From a virus: DNA of 23,953 nt. Where the stretch lies: IMG/VR virus record IMGVR_UViG_3300025769_000837, positions 1 to 23,953 of that record. One strand, given 5' to 3'. The translations under genes and the position numbers were made by a program. The notes below the pieces were generated by a model, which worked only from the letters and a program-made list of their open reading frames with translations, did not search any database and was not told the DNA's origin. Below are positions 1 to 8,430 of this stretch, in pieces. The stretch's first letter is position 1; each line of letters starts with the position of its first letter.

Positions 1-839
1 GCTCCATTACCAACGCTGGTGCCGCAGGTAATGTTGGTTCAGTAACAGTCGTTGCTGAAGCCAATGTTCCTGTAACTGGTTTGCAGGCCACAGGCTCTGT
101 AGGGACAGTGACAGTTGTTGCGGAAGCGAATGTCTTCCCAACAGGATTAGAAGCCACTGGTGAGGTAGGCGTACTTGCTAGTGTCACGGGCACTGCAAAT
201 GTTTATCCGACAGGTGTTGAGGGAACGGGGGCCGTTGGTACGGCAACCGTTTCTGGCGATGCGAATGTTCCTGTAACGGGGCTAGAGGCTACCACAGCCG
301 TTGGCTCTGTTACTGTTCAGGCAAATGCAGATGTAGATGTGACAGGTGTGGCAGCTACAGGACAGGTGGGTACAGCCACTGTCATTGGTGAGGCCAATGT
401 TCCTGTGACTGGTATTGCAGCAACTGGTGGTGTTGGCTCTGTTACAGTCGCTGCTGGCGCAGTGGTCCCTATAACAATGGACGCTCGCGCTAATGGTCTT
501 GTTGGCGAGGTTGAAGCAACAGGCGGTTCTGATGTTCCCGTTACTGGCCTTGAGGCTACAGGACAGGTTGGCACAGGAACGGTCATTGAAACACAAACAT
601 TTGTTTTCGTCACTGGAGTCTCTGGAGCAGGAGAAATTGGTGATGTATCAATAGATGCACAGACGCAAGTCAATGTGACTGGCGTTTCTGGAACTGGCGA
701 AGTAGGCCAAGTTCTTGTTTGGGGACGTATTGTTCCAAATCAGAATCCGAGTTATACTCCCGTAACACCATCTTCCACCCCTTCTTGGAGTGACGAATCT
801 CCGTCCCAGACTCCAGGTTGGGAAGACATAGCAGCATAG
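1..839 (+). CDS. Repeat-built phage fibre or virion surface protein, 5' end outside the window
   Basis: The reading frame is open from the first complete codon at position 3, so the TTG at 81 is only an internal codon and the true start lies upstream of the window. The visible 278 residues are mostly about ten tandem repeats of 22-23 residues with the pattern xNVxVTGLEATGxVGTVTV. This pattern alternates short beta strands with Gly turns and suggests an elongated beta-rich shaft. The last 30 or so residues change to a Pro/Ser/Thr-rich tail ending in GWEDIAA. There is no Cys and no signal peptide in the visible part. Proteins with this repeat are common in marine phage genomes next to tail fibre genes, usually without a defined function. 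It lies 9 bases before the large tail fibre gene, which supports a tail or surface role. The exact role is inference. Confidence 0.75.
   Translation, partial: SITNAGAAGNVGSVTVVAEANVPVTGLQATGSVGTVTVVAEANVFPTGLEATGEVGVLASVTGTANVYPTGVEGTGAVGTATVSGDANVPVTGLEATTAVGSVTVQANADVDVTGVAATGQVGTATVIGEANVPVTGIAATGGVGSVTVAAGAVVPITMDARANGLVGEVEATGGSDVPVTGLEATGQVGTGTVIETQTFVFVTGVSGAGEIGDVSIDAQTQVNVTGVSGTGEVGQVLVWGRIVPNQNPSYTPVTPSSTPSWSDESPSQTPGWEDIAA
3..716 (+). repeat. Tandem ~66-bp coding repeats of the fibre protein
   Basis: About ten units of 66-69 bp lie in frame, each encoding a variant of ANVPVTGLEATGxVGTVTV. Units are diverged at the DNA level. The best conserved parts encode PVTGLEATG and VGTVTV or VGSVTV. 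One unit (around residues VPITMDARANGLVG) has decayed from the consensus. Two or three units carry a one-codon length change. The array runs off the left edge of the window, so the total copy number is unknown. Confidence 0.85.
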
Positions 840-848
840 GGGAAAACC

Positions 849-3800
849 ATGCCTAGTACATATACACTTAATAATGGTATTGAACTCATTGGCACAGGCG
901 AACAGTCTGGCACATGGGGCGATACGACTAACACAAACCTTCAACTTTTAGACACTGCTCTTGACGGTCAGATTACAGTGACCTTGGCTTCAGCGGGAAC
1001 TTCTGGTTCTCCGAATACACTATCTATTAGCGACGGCACAACATCCGATGGTCGCAACCGCATGATTATCTTTGCAGACAGCGGTGATTTGGGTGCAACG
1101 GCCTATGTGCAGTTGACGCCGAATGACGCGGAAAAAATCATCTATATCCGCAATGATCTGTCTGGATCACGCAGCATCCTGTTCTTCCAAGGAACATATA
1201 ACGCAAGTAATGACTACGAAGTTCCTGCGGGAACGACTGCGGTGGTTTACTTTGACGGCGCGGGTGCTGGTGCGGTAGCGGCGAACGTTTTTAACAATGC
1301 GTACTTTGACAGCCTGCGCTTGGGCAGTGTGTCGGTGACCGCGATCCTAGACGAAGACAACATGGCGTCTGACAGCGCGACAGCCTTGGCAACACAACAG
1401 TCGATTAAGGCGTATGTGGATACACAGGTTGGTGCAAACAACGAGTTGTCCGAGGTTCTTGCTAACGGTAATACATCGGGTGGCAATGCTATTCAGATGA
1501 CAACAACCGATGAGCTTCAGTTTCGCGACACAGCTTTGAAGATTAGCTCTTCTGCTGATGGGCAACTGGACATTGACGCGGATACTGAAATTGAAATTGT
1601 TGCACCGACTGTTGATATTGATGCGTCTACAGCGATGACGATTGATACAGCGGCTCTTACAGTTACGGGCGCAGTTGATTTTAACACTTCACTTAACGTG
1701 GACGGCACTGTTACATCAGATGGCCTTACTGTAGCTGGCAACGTTAGCGTTGATGGCGGCACGATCAAGCTGGATGGAGACTATCCAACGGGTACAAGTA
1801 ACGTGGCGTTGGGTAATACGGCTTTAGATAGCGTTGCTTCAGATGGCAACTATAACGTAGCAGTTGGTTCAGGAGCCTTAACAGGAAATACTTCAGGTGA
1901 TAACAATGTAGGTTTGGGCAGAAGAGCATTATTCAATAATACTACGGCGAGTTCAAACGTTGCCATTGGCGCTCAAGCTCTCAATACAAGCACTACAGGC
2001 ACTGAAAACGTATCCGTTGGGCATCAATCTTCTCTCAGTAATGTTACTGGGTCAAACAACACTATGGCTGGCTATCAAGCAGGTTATCTTGTTGGCGATG
2101 AAATTGTCGCTACAGCTATTGTTTCTGGCGTGAACTATACGATTCAAACTCTTGGGACGACAGACTTCACATTAATTGGTGCGGGGGCCAACACTGTTGG
2201 CACAACATTTACTGCCACTGGCGCGGGAACTGGAACAGGTACGGCGTCTGCGAATGCTAACTACAACACGTTTGTTGGTTATCAGGCTGGGGACCTCATT
2301 GTCGGCGGTTCGAAGAACAGCATTCTGGGCAGTTTTGACGGTAACCAAGGTGGTTTGGACATCCGCAACAGTAACAATCACATTGTTCTTTCAGACGGTG
2401 ATGGGAACCCTCGGTTGTACATTGACGGCTCTGGGAACATGGCAGTAGACACCAACACCCTGTACGTCGATGCTACGAACAATCAGGTGGGGATTGGGAC
2501 GACAACAATCACTGAAAAATTAGAAGTCGCAGGGGACATTAGACTACAAAACGCATTAAAGTTTAGGGCAGATGATGACGCGGAAAACGCTGTTGTTTTT
2601 TTGGGGGACGATGATGAGTTTGCGCTAGAGTCTTTTGGCACTAATGGGATCATTACTTTTTCAACAAGCTCTTCTGTGACAGAAGCCATGCGGATCACTT
2701 CTGACCAAAAAGTTATTATCGGTGACACCTCTACTCGTGGGACTTACGGTTTAACTGTTGCAGAACCTGCCGATGGTGTTCGTATCTTTGGTATTGCAAG
2801 CGGTGGCGTAGATTCACTGCATTTTGACCAAGCACGAGGCAGTGTCGCATCACCAACCGCATCAAACGCAGATGGTGATGGTTCTTACCTTTCGTTCTCT
2901 AGTTATGATGGAACTAACTGGGATGACATTGGTAGCTTTGCTGTTGTAACGGATGGTCAGCAAGATGCAGGGCGCATGATTTTCCGTACAACACCTACAG
3001 GTGGTAGTCAAACGGAGCGTATGCGTATTGATCAAAACGGACGTGTCACTATTGGTGGCATATCTTCAGCAGCATGGGGATCAGCATACGATGTGCTTAC
3101 TGTAGGTAGTAGCATTGGTGGTGCATCTTATGCTGGTAGCTCTAATGCAGTGTTTATTACAAATAATGCGTACAACGACAACACTAACTGGAAATACGCT
3201 ACAACTGCAGCTGCTGCTGCTTATACGCAATATGCGGGTACACATACATGGCAATATGCTGGTTCAGGCACAGTAAATAATAATATTTCTTGGAACACTG
3301 CTTTAAAGATCGACTCGTCTGGGCGGGTTTCGATGGGAGCGGGAACAGATGCCGTCAGCACAATCACTAATGGGTGGTGGAATGGCTCAACTTTGTATTC
3401 GGGTATTCTTAATGTCCAAAACGTAAATGACGGTTCAGCACAAAAATACGTCAGCTTGGCGGTGTCTCGGCATACTAATGACGCTGAAGCAGGCCAGTTA
3501 GGGTTTGCTAAATCTCGTGGTTCTACAGCAAACTCAAAAACAACCGTTGGGAATGGTGACACTCTGGGGCTTATTACGTTCCAAGGCGCAGATGGAGTTA
3601 ATCTTGTAGAAGGTGCTAGAATTAGTGGGGCAACGGACAACACTGCGGCTAGTGATGACATGCCTGGACGCCTTCAGTTTTGGACAACCGCAGGCGGTGC
3701 AGCTTCCGCAACCGAGCGTATGCGGATTTCGTCGAATGGGTTTGTAAACATCGGAGGTTCTCGAACAGCAGATGAATCTTTAGTTGAGTTAAATAGGTCT

Positions 3801-4748
3801 GGGAGCAACACTGTTGGCGAAGGCCACATTGGTTTTGGTGGCACATCGGATCCCCTATGGGCGTTCAGATTTGATAATTCTGATTTTAATTTTCGCCTAG
3901 ACCGCTCATACGCTGGTTGGAATTCTGCCCCATCTATTAGCGTCAGACGCTCTAACGGTTATGTTGGCCTTGGTGTTGATACTGCATCTTACCAATTAGA
4001 TGTTCAAAATTCGGCCAACACGTTCAGTCGTATTTTAGCTACAGGCAACAACACAAGAGCCGCGTTCCTTGCTCAAGGGCATCTCAGTGACGGTACAGAT
4101 ATTAGTATGAATGTGGGAGTTTATGGGGACGCCAATCAGGGCGAAATCTCTATGGCTACAGGCCACCCACTTTTATTATACACTAATAACGATCCAACCA
4201 AAGGGGTTGAGCTACAAGTAGATGGCGATCTTAACATTAAAGACGGAAACCTAGTAGTCGCATCAGGTCACGGCATCGACTTCTCTGCTACAGGGGACGG
4301 CTCTGGTACTATGACTTCTGAGTTACTGGATGACTATGAGGAGGGGACGTTTACTCCTGTGGTTGCGGATGCTGCGTCTGGTGGGAACGAAGGATCAGCA
4401 ACAGAAGCCTATGGGTATTACACAAAGACTGGTCGCCAAGTAACCGTGCAAATCACGCTTCTAAATATAGATACAACTGGTTTGACTGGCGCAAATGATC
4501 TTTACATCACGGGCGTTCCGTTTGCGGCAGAGGGTTTGTCAGGAATAAACTATTTCACTGGCTCCATGTCGGCGGCATTGCTTACGAGCAGTGCAGATGT
4601 TGTTGTTCCAGAAATCTTTGACTCTTCTTCCTATGTCCGCATCAGAGAATGGAATCTTAGTGGTACTGGCACGGACTGGACCATTGTTTCTGAACTGACA
4701 TCTGGAACCGCAGACCTCAACATTACGCTAACTTACTTTGCAGCATAA
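849..4748 (+). CDS. Modular tail fibre / receptor-binding protein
   Basis: This 1299-residue protein is probably the host-recognition fibre. Residues 1-40 hold the NNGIELIGTGEQSGTWGDT type of beginning seen at the N-terminus of many marine phage tail proteins, presumably the part that attaches to the virion. Residues about 317-480 carry trimeric-adhesin-like head repeats (SNVALG, NVAVGSGAL, NVGLGRRAL, NVAIGAQAL, GYQAG). At least five MRI/LKI...NGxVxIG modules follow between residues 600 and 1060. The last 142 residues start at LLDDYEEGTFTPVV, a common C-terminal fibre domain. No intramolecular-chaperone peptidase (S74-like) end is apparent. The start ATG has a purine-rich site (gggga) six bases upstream. 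The order fibre shaft, fibre, small proteins, nozzle is consistent with a tail cluster. Receptor and host cannot be read from the sequence. Confidence 0.85.
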   Translation: MPSTYTLNNGIELIGTGEQSGTWGDTTNTNLQLLDTALDGQITVTLASAGTSGSPNTLSISDGTTSDGRNRMIIFADSGDLGATAYVQLTPNDAEKIIYIRNDLSGSRSILFFQGTYNASNDYEVPAGTTAVVYFDGAGAGAVAANVFNNAYFDSLRLGSVSVTAILDEDNMASDSATALATQQSIKAYVDTQVGANNELSEVLANGNTSGGNAIQMTTTDELQFRDTALKISSSADGQLDIDADTEIEIVAPTVDIDASTAMTIDTAALTVTGAVDFNTSLNVDGTVTSDGLTVAGNVSVDGGTIKLDGDYPTGTSNVALGNTALDSVASDGNYNVAVGSGALTGNTSGDNNVGLGRRALFNNTTASSNVAIGAQALNTSTTGTENVSVGHQSSLSNVTGSNNTMAGYQAGYLVGDEIVATAIVSGVNYTIQTLGTTDFTLIGAGANTVGTTFTATGAGTGTGTASANANYNTFVGYQAGDLIVGGSKNSILGSFDGNQGGLDIRNSNNHIVLSDGDGNPRLYIDGSGNMAVDTNTLYVDATNNQVGIGTTTITEKLEVAGDIRLQNALKFRADDDAENAVVFLGDDDEFALESFGTNGIITFSTSSSVTEAMRITSDQKVIIGDTSTRGTYGLTVAEPADGVRIFGIASGGVDSLHFDQARGSVASPTASNADGDGSYLSFSSYDGTNWDDIGSFAVVTDGQQDAGRMIFRTTPTGGSQTERMRIDQNGRVTIGGISSAAWGSAYDVLTVGSSIGGASYAGSSNAVFITNNAYNDNTNWKYATTAAAAAYTQYAGTHTWQYAGSGTVNNNISWNTALKIDSSGRVSMGAGTDAVSTITNGWWNGSTLYSGILNVQNVNDGSAQKYVSLAVSRHTNDAEAGQLGFAKSRGSTANSKTTVGNGDTLGLITFQGADGVNLVEGARISGATDNTAASDDMPGRLQFWTTAGGAASATERMRISSNGFVNIGGSRTADESLVELNRSGSNTVGEGHIGFGGTSDPLWAFRFDNSDFNFRLDRSYAGWNSAPSISVRRSNGYVGLGVDTASYQLDVQNSANTFSRILATGNNTRAAFLAQGHLSDGTDISMNVGVYGDANQGEISMATGHPLLLYTNNDPTKGVELQVDGDLNIKDGNLVVASGHGIDFSATGDGSGTMTSELLDDYEEGTFTPVVADAASGGNEGSATEAYGYYTKTGRQVTVQITLLNIDTTGLTGANDLYITGVPFAAEGLSGINYFTGSMSAALLTSSADVVVPEIFDSSSYVRIREWNLSGTGTDWTIVSELTSGTADLNITLTYFAA
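1797..2292 (+). repeat. Adhesin-head-like repeat array interrupted by a small inserted domain
   Basis: Residues 317-415 of the fibre contain successive NVA(V/I)G or NVxLG units about 20-30 residues apart, as in YadA-type adhesin heads and many phage fibres. After GYQAGYLVG the array is broken by about 55 residues (around 2094-2258) containing TLGTTDFTLIGA and FTATGAGTGTGTA. It then resumes with NTFVGYQAG at about 2265. The interrupting piece matches a short module I recall from many marine phage structural proteins. The identification is from pattern memory. Confidence 0.6.
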
Positions 4749-4776
4749 CCCCACACCATTGGGGTCGGACAGTCCG
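4748..4776 (+). other. Two small hairpins after the tail fibre gene
   Basis: Immediately after the tail fibre stop codon, ACCCC (4748-4752) can pair with GGGGT (4761-4765) around an 8-base loop. Directly behind it, CGGA (4766-4769) pairs with TCCG (4773-4776) around CAG. No T-run follows, so this is not a typical intrinsic terminator. It could slow RNA decay or weakly attenuate transcription between the fibre gene and the small genes. It lies in the largest non-coding gap of the window (48 bases). Confidence 0.4.
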
Positions 4777-4796
4777 CCGCCATAAAGGAGATAAAC

Positions 4797-5051
4797 ATGG
4801 CCTTAACCGAAAGAACCGAACAGGATAAATTGGAGGTAGTCGGAAAGTTCCGCCACATCCAAGTACGCACAGCAACCGTGATTGAACGTGACGGTGTAGA
4901 GATCAGCCGCAGCTTCTCACGCCATGTTGTTGCACCAGATGCAGACATCACAGGTGAAAGCTCACAGGTTCAAGCTATCTGTGCGGCAGTACACACAGAC
5001 GAAGTTAAAGCAGCCTATGCTGCACATCTAGCTGCGAACAATAACCCGTAA
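4797..5051 (+). CDS. Small conserved phage protein of unknown function (84 aa)
   Basis: An 84-residue soluble protein with a charged N-terminal half (MALTERTEQDKLEVVGKF) that reads as beta strands: QVRTATVIERDGVEISRSFSRHVV. The C-terminal half is alanine-rich and helical (VQAICAAVHTDEVKAAYAAH). A strong site AGGAG at 4786-4790 lies six bases before the ATG. It sits between the tail fibre and two other small genes in the same direction, an arrangement I remember from marine phages where such proteins follow the tail fibre. No catalytic motif is visible. A tail accessory or fibre-assembly role is possible but rests only on position. Confidence 0.7.
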   Translation: MALTERTEQDKLEVVGKFRHIQVRTATVIERDGVEISRSFSRHVVAPDADITGESSQVQAICAAVHTDEVKAAYAAHLAANNNP

Positions 5052-5072
5052 CCAGCACAGGAGAAATAAACA

Positions 5073-5450
5073 ATGGCTGTTACACACACTTGGTCAGTAA
5101 ATGACCAGCTTCAAACCAGAACACAAGATGGGCTTTCCGAAGTCGTGTTTTCTGTTGTCTGGCGTTTATCATCAGAAGAAACTGTAGACGGAACAACCTA
5201 CAGCATTTCCTCTGGAAACCAAATCAGTTTGAACACTGATAACCTTGACCCTGCGACGTTCACAGCGTTTGCTGACCTGACAGAAGCTCAGGTTGTCGGC
5301 TGGGCCAAGGCAACTATTGACGCCAACGCCGCTGAAGGCGAAGGTGTGACATGCGCCGAGTGGGAAGCAGGGCATGATCGCAATATTGCGAAGCAAATCA
5401 ACCCGCCCACCGCCGTAGAAACCGCCCCTTGGGTAACTGCAAACCCTTAA
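5073..5450 (+). CDS. Small conserved phage protein of unknown function (125 aa)
   Basis: A 125-residue protein. The N-terminal half appears beta-rich (THTWSVNDQLQTRTQDGLSE, then VVFSVVWRLSSEE). Next come the segment LTEAQVVGWAKATIDAN and a C-terminal part with Pro and Trp (NPPTAVETAPWVTANP). Similar short proteins beginning with a tryptophan-containing strand and ending in PxPW are common beside tail genes of cyanophages and other marine phages; the function is unknown. AGGAG lies 9 bases ahead of the ATG, and the gap from the previous gene is 21 bases, so co-transcription is likely. There is no signal peptide and only one Cys. A tail-associated or fibre-assembly role is inference from position. 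Confidence 0.7.
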   Translation: MAVTHTWSVNDQLQTRTQDGLSEVVFSVVWRLSSEETVDGTTYSISSGNQISLNTDNLDPATFTAFADLTEAQVVGWAKATIDANAAEGEGVTCAEWEAGHDRNIAKQINPPTAVETAPWVTANP

Positions 5451-5466
5451 TCTAGGAGACTGACAA

Positions 5467-5700
5467 ATGGCTGAGAAAAAAACAACGCCTATCGTCATCG
5501 ACGACAAAGAATACACTTTTGAAGACATGACCGCCGAGCAGCAGGAAATGGTAAACCACGTTGCAGACTTGGATCGCAAGCTGTCATCCACACGGTTTAA
5601 CATGACCCAGCTAGAAGGTGGTCGTAAGTTCTTCATTGATATGCTAAAGTCTTCATTAGAAGGTACTCCTGAAAACGCACAGGAAGTTGCCGCCGAATAA
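5467..5700 (+). CDS. Small coiled-coil protein, DUF6447-like
   Basis: A 77-residue acidic protein. Residues 9-20 (IVIDDKEYTFED) form a likely beta hairpin. Residues 22-65 form a long helix with a possible short coiled coil, containing MVNHVADLDRKLSST and MTQLEGGRKFFIDMLKSSL. The pattern of a short hairpin 'V/I-x-G/D-K-E-Y' followed by 'E-x-x-x-x-V-x-x-x-D-x-x-L' is like the small phage family DUF6447; this is recalled, not searched. AGGAG lies 8 bases upstream of the start, and the gene follows the previous one by 16 bases. It could be a tail assembly factor, but nothing in the sequence demonstrates it. Confidence 0.65.
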   Translation: MAEKKTTPIVIDDKEYTFEDMTAEQQEMVNHVADLDRKLSSTRFNMTQLEGGRKFFIDMLKSSLEGTPENAQEVAAE

Positions 5701-5716
5701 ATGCTGGGAGTAACGA

Positions 5717-8134
5717 ATGCCGCTAACCAAACTCCAGTTCCGCCCAGGAATTAACAGAGAAACCACGTCCTATTCTAATGAGGGCGGTTGGTTTGATATG
5801 GACAAGGTTAGATTTCGGTTTGGCTTTCCAGAAAAAATAGGTGGGTGGGAGAAAACTTCTTCCACCTACTTTCTAGGTACATGCCGTGCATTGCATCCAT
5901 GGGTTGCTTTGAACGGTGAACGCTACCTTGGTGTAGGCACACACCTCAAGTATTATATTAACGAGGGTGGTGGGTATAACGACATTACACCCATTCGTGC
6001 AACGACGGCTGCGGGGGATGTAACTTTTCAAACGTATAAAGCGTTGATGCTTAACCTATCTGGTTCGCTAGACATCAGCATAGATCAAACTGAAATTGGA
6101 CCGTTGTTGTATTTTGGAGGAGGCTCTCTTCCAGAAACAGGGTTTGTAAAAATAGACGACGAAATAATTTCATATGCTGCAATTTCAGGAACAACACTTC
6201 AGGGTTGTTTGCGAGGACAAAAAGGAACAGATGCTGCAACACACACTGGACTTGTTATAGAGGTTAGTTTTTCTACAATTGTTGTTACAGACACTAACCA
6301 TGGTGCTCTTGCAAATGATTTTGTTACTTTTTCTGGTGCAGCGTCAATTAATGCATCCGGAAATGTTGGTTCTGTTGCAGTCACTAGCGGTCTTTCCACG
6401 GGAAGTTCTACGTTTAATGACGTAGGACAAACGTCTACAAGTGGTTCTGGAACAGGTGCAAAATTTAATATCACGGCAAATAGCTCTAATAACACTTACA
6501 CAGTTAACTATGTGGAAAAAGGTGGTTCTGGTTACGCTGACAATGACACAATCACCATCGCGGGAACAAGTTTAGGTGGGGCTACTCCAACAAATGATTT
6601 AGTCCTAACAGTAACTACGCTTGCTGGAACCATAACAAGCACGATTTTAAATCAAGAATATGAAATTTCATATGTGCCCAATGACAATTCGTATTACATA
6701 AATGCTCGAACCGAAGAGGCTTTAGCTTCTATTACTACAACGGATGGGATTAACGACACTCTTGTTTTTGCTAATATTTCAAGTGGTTCCGGCGCAGGAG
6801 GAGCATCTACCGTTGGAACATATCAAATCAACACGGGTCTAGATACCACAATTACTGGTACAGGTTGGGGCGCAGGCACATGGAGCCGTGGAACGTGGGG
6901 CAGCGCAGCATCACTGATTGCCTCTGGTCAGACGCTTCGTATTTGGTCGCACGACAACTTTGGTGAGGATCTTTTAATCAACGTGCGTGATGCGGGTATA
7001 TATTACTGGGATAAAACCAACGGCACATCTACTCGGGCTGTAGCAATTAGTGATCTAGCAGGGGCGAATACCGCACCAACCATTGCTAAGAAAGTGCTTG
7101 TTTCTGATAGAGACAGGCACGTTATAGCTTTTGGTTGTGATTCACAACTCGACATTGGTACGCAGGATCCGTTGCTTATACGGTTCTCGGACCAAGGCTC
7201 AATAACCGATTGGGCTGCTACGGCGACTAATACTGCTGGGGACTTGCGCCTCGGTTCTGGGTCCGAGATTGTTACGGCTATTGAGACGCGGCAACAGGTT
7301 CTGGTGTTTACCGACGTATCGCTTCACGCAATGCAGTTTCTTGGGCCACCGTTTACCTTTGGCATAAACACGGTGTCGGAAAACATCACGATTGCTGGTC
7401 CGTTAGCAGCTATTGCAATCGAGGATCAGGTGTACTGGATGGGTGCAGAAGAGTTCTATGTGTATGGCGGTGCAGTGCAGCGTTTACCATGTACGGTGCG
7501 GGACTTTGTATTTAGCGACATCAACACTGACCAGCTTGAGAAAGTAACGGCGTCCACCAATACGGCTTTTTCTGAAATCTGGTGGTTCTATCCTTCAGCT
7601 TCGAGCACAGAGTGCAACAAGTACGTTGTGTACAACTACCAACAACAAATTTGGTACTACGGATCTCTAAATCGCACAGTTTGGCTGGACCGTGGTGTTG
7701 AGAGCTTTCCGATTGCGGCAAGCACCGACCATGCGCTGTATTATCATGAGCGTGGGTTTGATGACGGGTCGACTGCTCCTGCCACGGCGATTACGTCGTT
7801 CATCGAGAGTAGCCAGATGTCGCTTGGCGAAGGGGACAACTTTGTGTTCTTACGCAGGTTGATACCAGACTTGACGTTCCGTGATAGTACAGCGGTAACA
7901 CCTTCGGCTACGATGACGCTTGAGGCGCGAAATTATCCAGGCGGTGCGTATTTACAAACCAACAGCAAGACTGTGACCAAGACCGCGTCGGTTCCTGTGG
8001 AGCAATGGACTAATCAGGTTAACGTTCGACTGCGTGGTCGCTCGTTTGCGTTTAAAATAGAAACAACGGAGACAGGTGTAGGATGGAGACTGGGCTCTCC
8101 AAGAGTAGACGTGCAGCCTGACGGGATGCGGTAA
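5717..8134 (+). CDS. Head-tail junction / tail nozzle-type virion protein (P22 gp10-like)
   Basis: An 805-residue structural protein beginning MPLTKLQFRPGINRETT, a start I recognise from many marine podovirus virion proteins. The N-terminal 90 residues and the C-terminal half (residues about 380-700, including DQGSITDWAAT, AMQFLGPPFTFG, YWMGAEEFYVYGG and WYYGSLNRTVWLDRG) read as repeated beta blades, as in the beta-propeller plug and nozzle proteins of short-tailed phages such as P22 gp10. Residues about 105-185 and 212-305 are different in style, richer in Ser, Thr, Gly and Asn, and look like inserted modules. The role would be closing the portal or tail channel and keeping packaged DNA in place. 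The family assignment rests on general pattern and neighbourhood. The stop TAA overlaps the next ATG by one base. Confidence 0.7.
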   Translation: MPLTKLQFRPGINRETTSYSNEGGWFDMDKVRFRFGFPEKIGGWEKTSSTYFLGTCRALHPWVALNGERYLGVGTHLKYYINEGGGYNDITPIRATTAAGDVTFQTYKALMLNLSGSLDISIDQTEIGPLLYFGGGSLPETGFVKIDDEIISYAAISGTTLQGCLRGQKGTDAATHTGLVIEVSFSTIVVTDTNHGALANDFVTFSGAASINASGNVGSVAVTSGLSTGSSTFNDVGQTSTSGSGTGAKFNITANSSNNTYTVNYVEKGGSGYADNDTITIAGTSLGGATPTNDLVLTVTTLAGTITSTILNQEYEISYVPNDNSYYINARTEEALASITTTDGINDTLVFANISSGSGAGGASTVGTYQINTGLDTTITGTGWGAGTWSRGTWGSAASLIASGQTLRIWSHDNFGEDLLINVRDAGIYYWDKTNGTSTRAVAISDLAGANTAPTIAKKVLVSDRDRHVIAFGCDSQLDIGTQDPLLIRFSDQGSITDWAATATNTAGDLRLGSGSEIVTAIETRQQVLVFTDVSLHAMQFLGPPFTFGINTVSENITIAGPLAAIAIEDQVYWMGAEEFYVYGGAVQRLPCTVRDFVFSDINTDQLEKVTASTNTAFSEIWWFYPSASSTECNKYVVYNYQQQIWYYGSLNRTVWLDRGVESFPIAASTDHALYYHERGFDDGSTAPATAITSFIESSQMSLGEGDNFVFLRRLIPDLTFRDSTAVTPSATMTLEARNYPGGAYLQTNSKTVTKTASVPVEQWTNQVNVRLRGRSFAFKIETTETGVGWRLGSPRVDVQPDGMR

Positions 8135-8430
8135 TGTCTCGAAACTTAAACCTTCCGTTCTTTCCAATTGCGCCTCCAAGTTACGACCAGCAATACATTG
8201 CGGAGGTTGTTCGGGCTTTTTCTGTTTATCTAGAGCAGATGCAAAACCCAGGTGAAGGGCGAAACACCTTTGCCGTATTTACCAATTTACAAACCGACGA
8301 CAGCGGTCTAGAGCCAGGGGCTATCTTTAACCATGATGGATATGTTAGAGTGCCGTTAGCGCATTCTCCATACGTTCGTGGATCTCAGGCTACGGGCGCT
8401 GTTGGATCAGTAACAGTGAGTACACCATGA
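8134..8430 (+). CDS. Small virion-cluster protein ending in a fibre-type repeat (98 aa)
   Basis: A 98-residue protein starting MSRNLNLPFFPIAPPSYDQQ. Residues 16-40 (YDQQYIAEVVRAFSVYLEQM) look helical and resemble short conserved proteins found after the nozzle gene in marine phages. Residues 75-98 contain YVRGSQATGAVGSVTV, a single copy of the same repeat that builds the fibre protein at the left edge of the window. The start codon shares a base with the previous stop (TAATG) and the stop overlaps the next gene as ATGA, so it is translationally coupled on both sides. The function is unknown. A connecting or fibre-docking part is a guess based on the shared repeat. Confidence 0.7.
   Translation: MSRNLNLPFFPIAPPSYDQQYIAEVVRAFSVYLEQMQNPGEGRNTFAVFTNLQTDDSGLEPGAIFNHDGYVRVPLAHSPYVRGSQATGAVGSVTVSTP

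Noticed and set aside
81-83. TTG as a start for the first fibre gene
   Set aside because: The same repeat continues upstream to the window edge without a stop, so the TTG is an internal Leu codon.
282-673. Antisense frames across the fibre repeat array
   Set aside because: They mirror the 66-bp repeats of the real gene, with repetitive Cys/Asn/Ser or Pro/Val/Thr content and no ribosome site.
1797-2292. A CRISPR-like or non-coding repeat
   Set aside because: The repeats are protein-level and diverged in DNA, in frame with a 1299-residue fibre gene.
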